Assembly: GCF_014652335.1 (NCBI RefSeq)
Contig: NZ_BMYP01000020.1
Location: 1-56,313, forward strand
DNA from: Vogesella fluminis
Lineage (GTDB): Bacteria > Pseudomonadota > Gammaproteobacteria > Burkholderiales > Chromobacteriaceae
Reading direction: 5' to 3'
Length of the DNA stretch: 56,313 bases
In this document: positions 53,956-56,313 of the stretch, piece by piece
Position numbering within the stretch: position 1 is the first letter of the stretch
Layout of the letters: each line of letters opens with the position of its first letter
Translations under genes and position numbers: made by a program
The notes under the pieces: model-generated
Told to the model about the DNA's origin: nothing
Seen by the model: the letters and a program-made list of their open reading frames with translations, nothing else
Database searches by the model: none

Positions 53956-55287
53956 ATGAACACACGCCAAGAACTCGTTCATCAATATCTTGATGAAGCC
54001 CTCAAGTACTACAGTAAAGCCGAACTGGCCAATCGCCTTGGTAGCGACCAAGGTACGATCCGGCGCTGGGCTGCACGCGAAACCGAACCTAAACCTTATG
54101 TAGTAGATAGCCTGAAGCAGCTTTTGCTGCCTTTCGGCCCGCAGGAAAAGCGCGAAACCGAGTTTCGTTTTATTGATTTGTTTGCCGGTATCGGTGGAAT
54201 ACGCAAGGCATTCGAGCGGGTTGGCGGCGAATGCGTCTTTACCAGCGAATGGGATACCTACGCGCAAAAAACCTATGCGGCCAACTTCCGCCATGACTCG
54301 CACGCACTGAACGGCGATATCACACAAGTCAACGCATTCGACATTCCTGATCATGATGTCCTGCTGGCAGGCTTCCCCTGCCAGCCGTTCTCCATTGCCG
54401 GTGTCTCCAAGAAGAATGCCCTTGGCCGTGCTCATGGCTTTGAAGATGAAACCCAGGGCACCCTGTTCTTTGATGTCGCTCGCATCTTGCAGGTAAAGCG
54501 GCCACGGGCGTTTCTTTTGGAAAACGTGAAGAACCTGATGTCCCACGACAAAGGGCGCACCTTTGATGTCATTCGCCGGACACTAAGCGAAGAGCTGGGT
54601 TACCACATTCACTGCAAGATTATTGATGCCCAGCATTTTGTACCGCAACACCGCGAACGTATCGTGATTGTCGGCTTCAGGGAGCCAACTGATTTCAACT
54701 GGGACTTGCTTGCCCTGCCCCCAAAGGGCAATACCACGATCAAGGACATCCTGCACAAAACGGATGGTACCGAGCCATGGAACGAGCATGACGGCAACAA
54801 ATACTTCGATCACGAAACCGGTCAGGTCAATCCCAAATACACCCTGACCCCGAAGCTGTGGCAATACCTGCAGAATTACGCCGTAAAGCATCGGGAAAAA
54901 GGTAATGGTTTCGGCTTTGGCCTTGTTGGTCCGAACAGCATTGCACGGACACTATCAGCCCGATACTACAAGGACGGATCGGAAGTTCTGGTTGACCAGG
55001 GCGTGGGCAAGAACCCTCGTCGTTTGACGCCGCGAGAATGCGCACGATTGATGGGGCTGGACGACTCTTTTGTCATTCCCGTGTCGGACACCCGCGCCTA
55101 CAAACAATTTGGTAACTCCGTGGTCATGCCGGTGTTTCATGCTGTGGCCGAAATCATGAAGCCACGAATTGTGGCAGAACAATTCGAGCCAGTGATCAAG
55201 GATATGTGGGAAAGCAATGGCAGCGGTGTGGATCTGCTTGAAAGCCCCTCGCCATACCAGACACACCGGAAAGAAAGCGTCAGCTGA
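53956..55287 (+). CDS. dcm: DNA (cytosine-5) methyltransferase, Dcm/M.EcoRII type
   Basis: 443 residues from this ATG. An N-terminal HTH (YSKAELANRLGSDQGTIRRWAARE) precedes the methylase: motif I FIDLFAGIGGIRKAFE, motif IV LLAGFPCQPFSIAGVSKKNALGRAHGF (catalytic Cys), ENV in FLLENVKNL, QHRER and FGNSVVMPVF. These follow E. coli Dcm closely, suggesting C5 methylation of CCWGG. The ATG at 53926 is an alternative. The island is visibly AT-richer than the preceding genes. It overlaps the vsr reading frame. Confidence 0.92.
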   Translation: MNTRQELVHQYLDEALKYYSKAELANRLGSDQGTIRRWAARETEPKPYVVDSLKQLLLPFGPQEKRETEFRFIDLFAGIGGIRKAFERVGGECVFTSEWDTYAQKTYAANFRHDSHALNGDITQVNAFDIPDHDVLLAGFPCQPFSIAGVSKKNALGRAHGFEDETQGTLFFDVARILQVKRPRAFLLENVKNLMSHDKGRTFDVIRRTLSEELGYHIHCKIIDAQHFVPQHRERIVIVGFREPTDFNWDLLALPPKGNTTIKDILHKTDGTEPWNEHDGNKYFDHETGQVNPKYTLTPKLWQYLQNYAVKHREKGNGFGFGLVGPNSIARTLSARYYKDGSEVLVDQGVGKNPRRLTPRECARLMGLDDSFVIPVSDTRAYKQFGNSVVMPVFHAVAEIMKPRIVAEQFEPVIKDMWESNGSGVDLLESPSPYQTHRKESVS

Positions 55288-55763
55288 CAGACGTTGTTGA
55301 TCAGGCCACCCGCAGCCGGATGATGTCCGGTATCAAGGCCAAAGATACCAAACCGGAGCTGATCATCCGCAAAGCCCTGCATGCAGCCGGTTTTCGTTAC
55401 CGGTTGCATGTCAAGACGCTGCCGGGAAAACCTGATCTGGTTTTCCCGAAGTACAAAGCCGTCATCTTCATTCATGGCTGCTTTTGGCACGGCCATGATT
55501 GCCGGTATTTCAAGATTCCCCAAACAAGAACCTCGTTCTGGCTGAACAAGATACGTGGCAACAAAGCGCGTGATCTTGCACAACAAGCACAACTTGAACA
55601 GCAAGGATGGCGTGTCATGATTATCTGGGAGTGCGCCATCCGCCATCTGCAAAAATCAAAAAGCATAATCCTGATTGACTACGTAATCGCCTGGCTGATA
55701 ATGGATGCCTCTTGCAAGGAAATCGACGAGACCACGTTACCACCATGTTCGAAGACAGAATAA
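55284..55763 (+). CDS. vsr: Very-short-patch mismatch endonuclease Vsr
   Basis: A 159-residue nuclease that nicks T:G mismatches left by deamination of m5C at Dcm sites. The conserved N-terminus TDVVDQATRSRMMSGI is fully encoded, but the only start upstream of it is a CTG at 55284 overlapping the dcm stop (CTGA). Starting at the ATG of 55320 would lose 12 conserved residues. PGKPDLVFPKYKAVIFIHGCFWHGHDC carries the catalytic Asp and His. Second gene of the island. Confidence 0.88.
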   Translation: MTDVVDQATRSRMMSGIKAKDTKPELIIRKALHAAGFRYRLHVKTLPGKPDLVFPKYKAVIFIHGCFWHGHDCRYFKIPQTRTSFWLNKIRGNKARDLAQQAQLEQQGWRVMIIWECAIRHLQKSKSIILIDYVIAWLIMDASCKEIDETTLPPCSKTE

Positions 55764-56305
55764 GTGACTATGTTGAAGGCGTTGCCGCCAAGTATCTGAG
55801 TGCCGTGGATGCAGAACCGGCAAAATCAAACCAGCACGAGATAGGCGGCCTGCCAAAAGCCGGTTTCAAAGCATGGCTGGGCACCCCCGCCAAGCATGAA
55901 GTGTTCAGATATCGCTGTCGGCAAATCTACATATCTGATGAGAATGAAGAACCGCTAATCTGTGACAGTTCGGTCACATGGTATGACTGCCGCCGCAACG
56001 TCGAACATCGCGGCCCCGAATACCGTCTTTACTACTACGACAGCCCCGTAACATCGCTTATCCAGGAAGGCGATTTCTTTCTGGTTGCCAAGCTTTGCCC
56101 GGATGTTTTGCCGCTCAAGGAAGTTGCAACGCCAGAAGACGGCCATGAAACAAAAAATGGCAGTTTGCTGATGATTTTTGCACCAGCGGACAGTTCTGCC
56201 GAGCGCCAGTTACGCCATTTGTTCGGAATAGACAAGCCTGGCGATGGCTTTAAACCCATTCCATTACCCATAAGTCCCTCGCCAGCCGTTACCATCTCGT
56301 CCTGA
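55745..56305 (+). CDS. EcoRII-N-like DNA-recognition domain protein
   Basis: 186 residues ending at 56305. The order of motifs recalls the N-terminal effector domain of EcoRII, which binds CCWGG: YLSAVDAEPAKSNQHEIGGLPKAG beside EcoRII's YIKRLSANDTGATGGHQVGL, and RGPEYRLYYYD beside its R-N-E-K-R loop. There is no EcoRII-like catalytic domain, so the nuclease may be split or lie beyond the window. It overlaps vsr by 19 bases; a TTG at 55712 is an alternative start. Identification is by eye only. Confidence 0.55.
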   Translation: MFEDRISDYVEGVAAKYLSAVDAEPAKSNQHEIGGLPKAGFKAWLGTPAKHEVFRYRCRQIYISDENEEPLICDSSVTWYDCRRNVEHRGPEYRLYYYDSPVTSLIQEGDFFLVAKLCPDVLPLKEVATPEDGHETKNGSLLMIFAPADSSAERQLRHLFGIDKPGDGFKPIPLPISPSPAVTISS

Positions 56306-56313
56306 CAAGCGAA

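Overview
The window is about 56 kb of GC-rich chromosome (roughly two-thirds G+C by eye) from a betaproteobacterium. Gene content and protein style suggest Neisseriales, probably the Chromobacteriaceae (Vogesella/Chromobacterium-like). This placement is inferred from the hemC-hemD-hemX-hemY order, an FtrABCD-type ferrous-iron operon, AlaC, RsuA, YaeQ and the general protein style; no rRNA or other marker lies in the window. No tRNA, rRNA, CRISPR, prophage or transposase gene was seen.

Layout. 0.1-7 kb: a two-component system followed by a complete sugar ABC importer (binding protein, two permeases, ATPase), an arrangement like the glucose gts system of pseudomonads. 7-15.9 kb: a DUF697-like protein, a single-chain MmeI-type restriction-modification enzyme, alaC, an RNase II-family exonuclease, a GlpR-like repressor, and an MBL hydrolase/alkyltransferase-like pair. 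16-19.1 kb: gap, a three-gene YqjD/YqjE/YqjK-like membrane operon, an Lrp-family regulator and a candidate small RNA. 19.2-24.7 kb: ftrABCD and a BetT-like transporter. 25-30 kb: phoB-phoR with a Pho box, transaldolase, a CZB chemoreceptor and a small unknown protein. 30-39.2 kb: ftsK, rarD, a LysR regulator, a 46-aa ORF, ppc and an AEC permease. 39.3-43.5 kb: the hemCDXY operon. 43.6-53.8 kb: rsuA, two diguanylate cyclases, GNAT, LysE, PaiB-like, YaeQ, TetR with a thioesterase, DUF1304, an RlmI-like methyltransferase and a YgjP-like metallopeptidase. 53.9-56.3 kb: a lower-GC island carrying dcm, vsr and an EcoRII-N-like gene.

The most unusual feature is a short DNA word, AASGTTGGCCGC (usually followed by A), found at 24 loci on both strands. 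It occurs between genes, inside genes in several reading frames, at two start codons, as 20-bp palindromes (TGCGGCCAACGTTGGCCGCA) and as inverted pairs that form terminator hairpins. This pattern matches DNA uptake sequences of Neisseriaceae and Pasteurellaceae, but the word differs from both, so it may be an undescribed uptake signal or another genome-wide DNA signal. It is absent in strict form from the dcm island, which suggests recent arrival of that island.

A second dispersed element, about 150 bp with terminal inverted repeats, lies at 3793-3940 and 45670-45821, with a lone end at 18328. All three begin exactly at a gene's stop codon.
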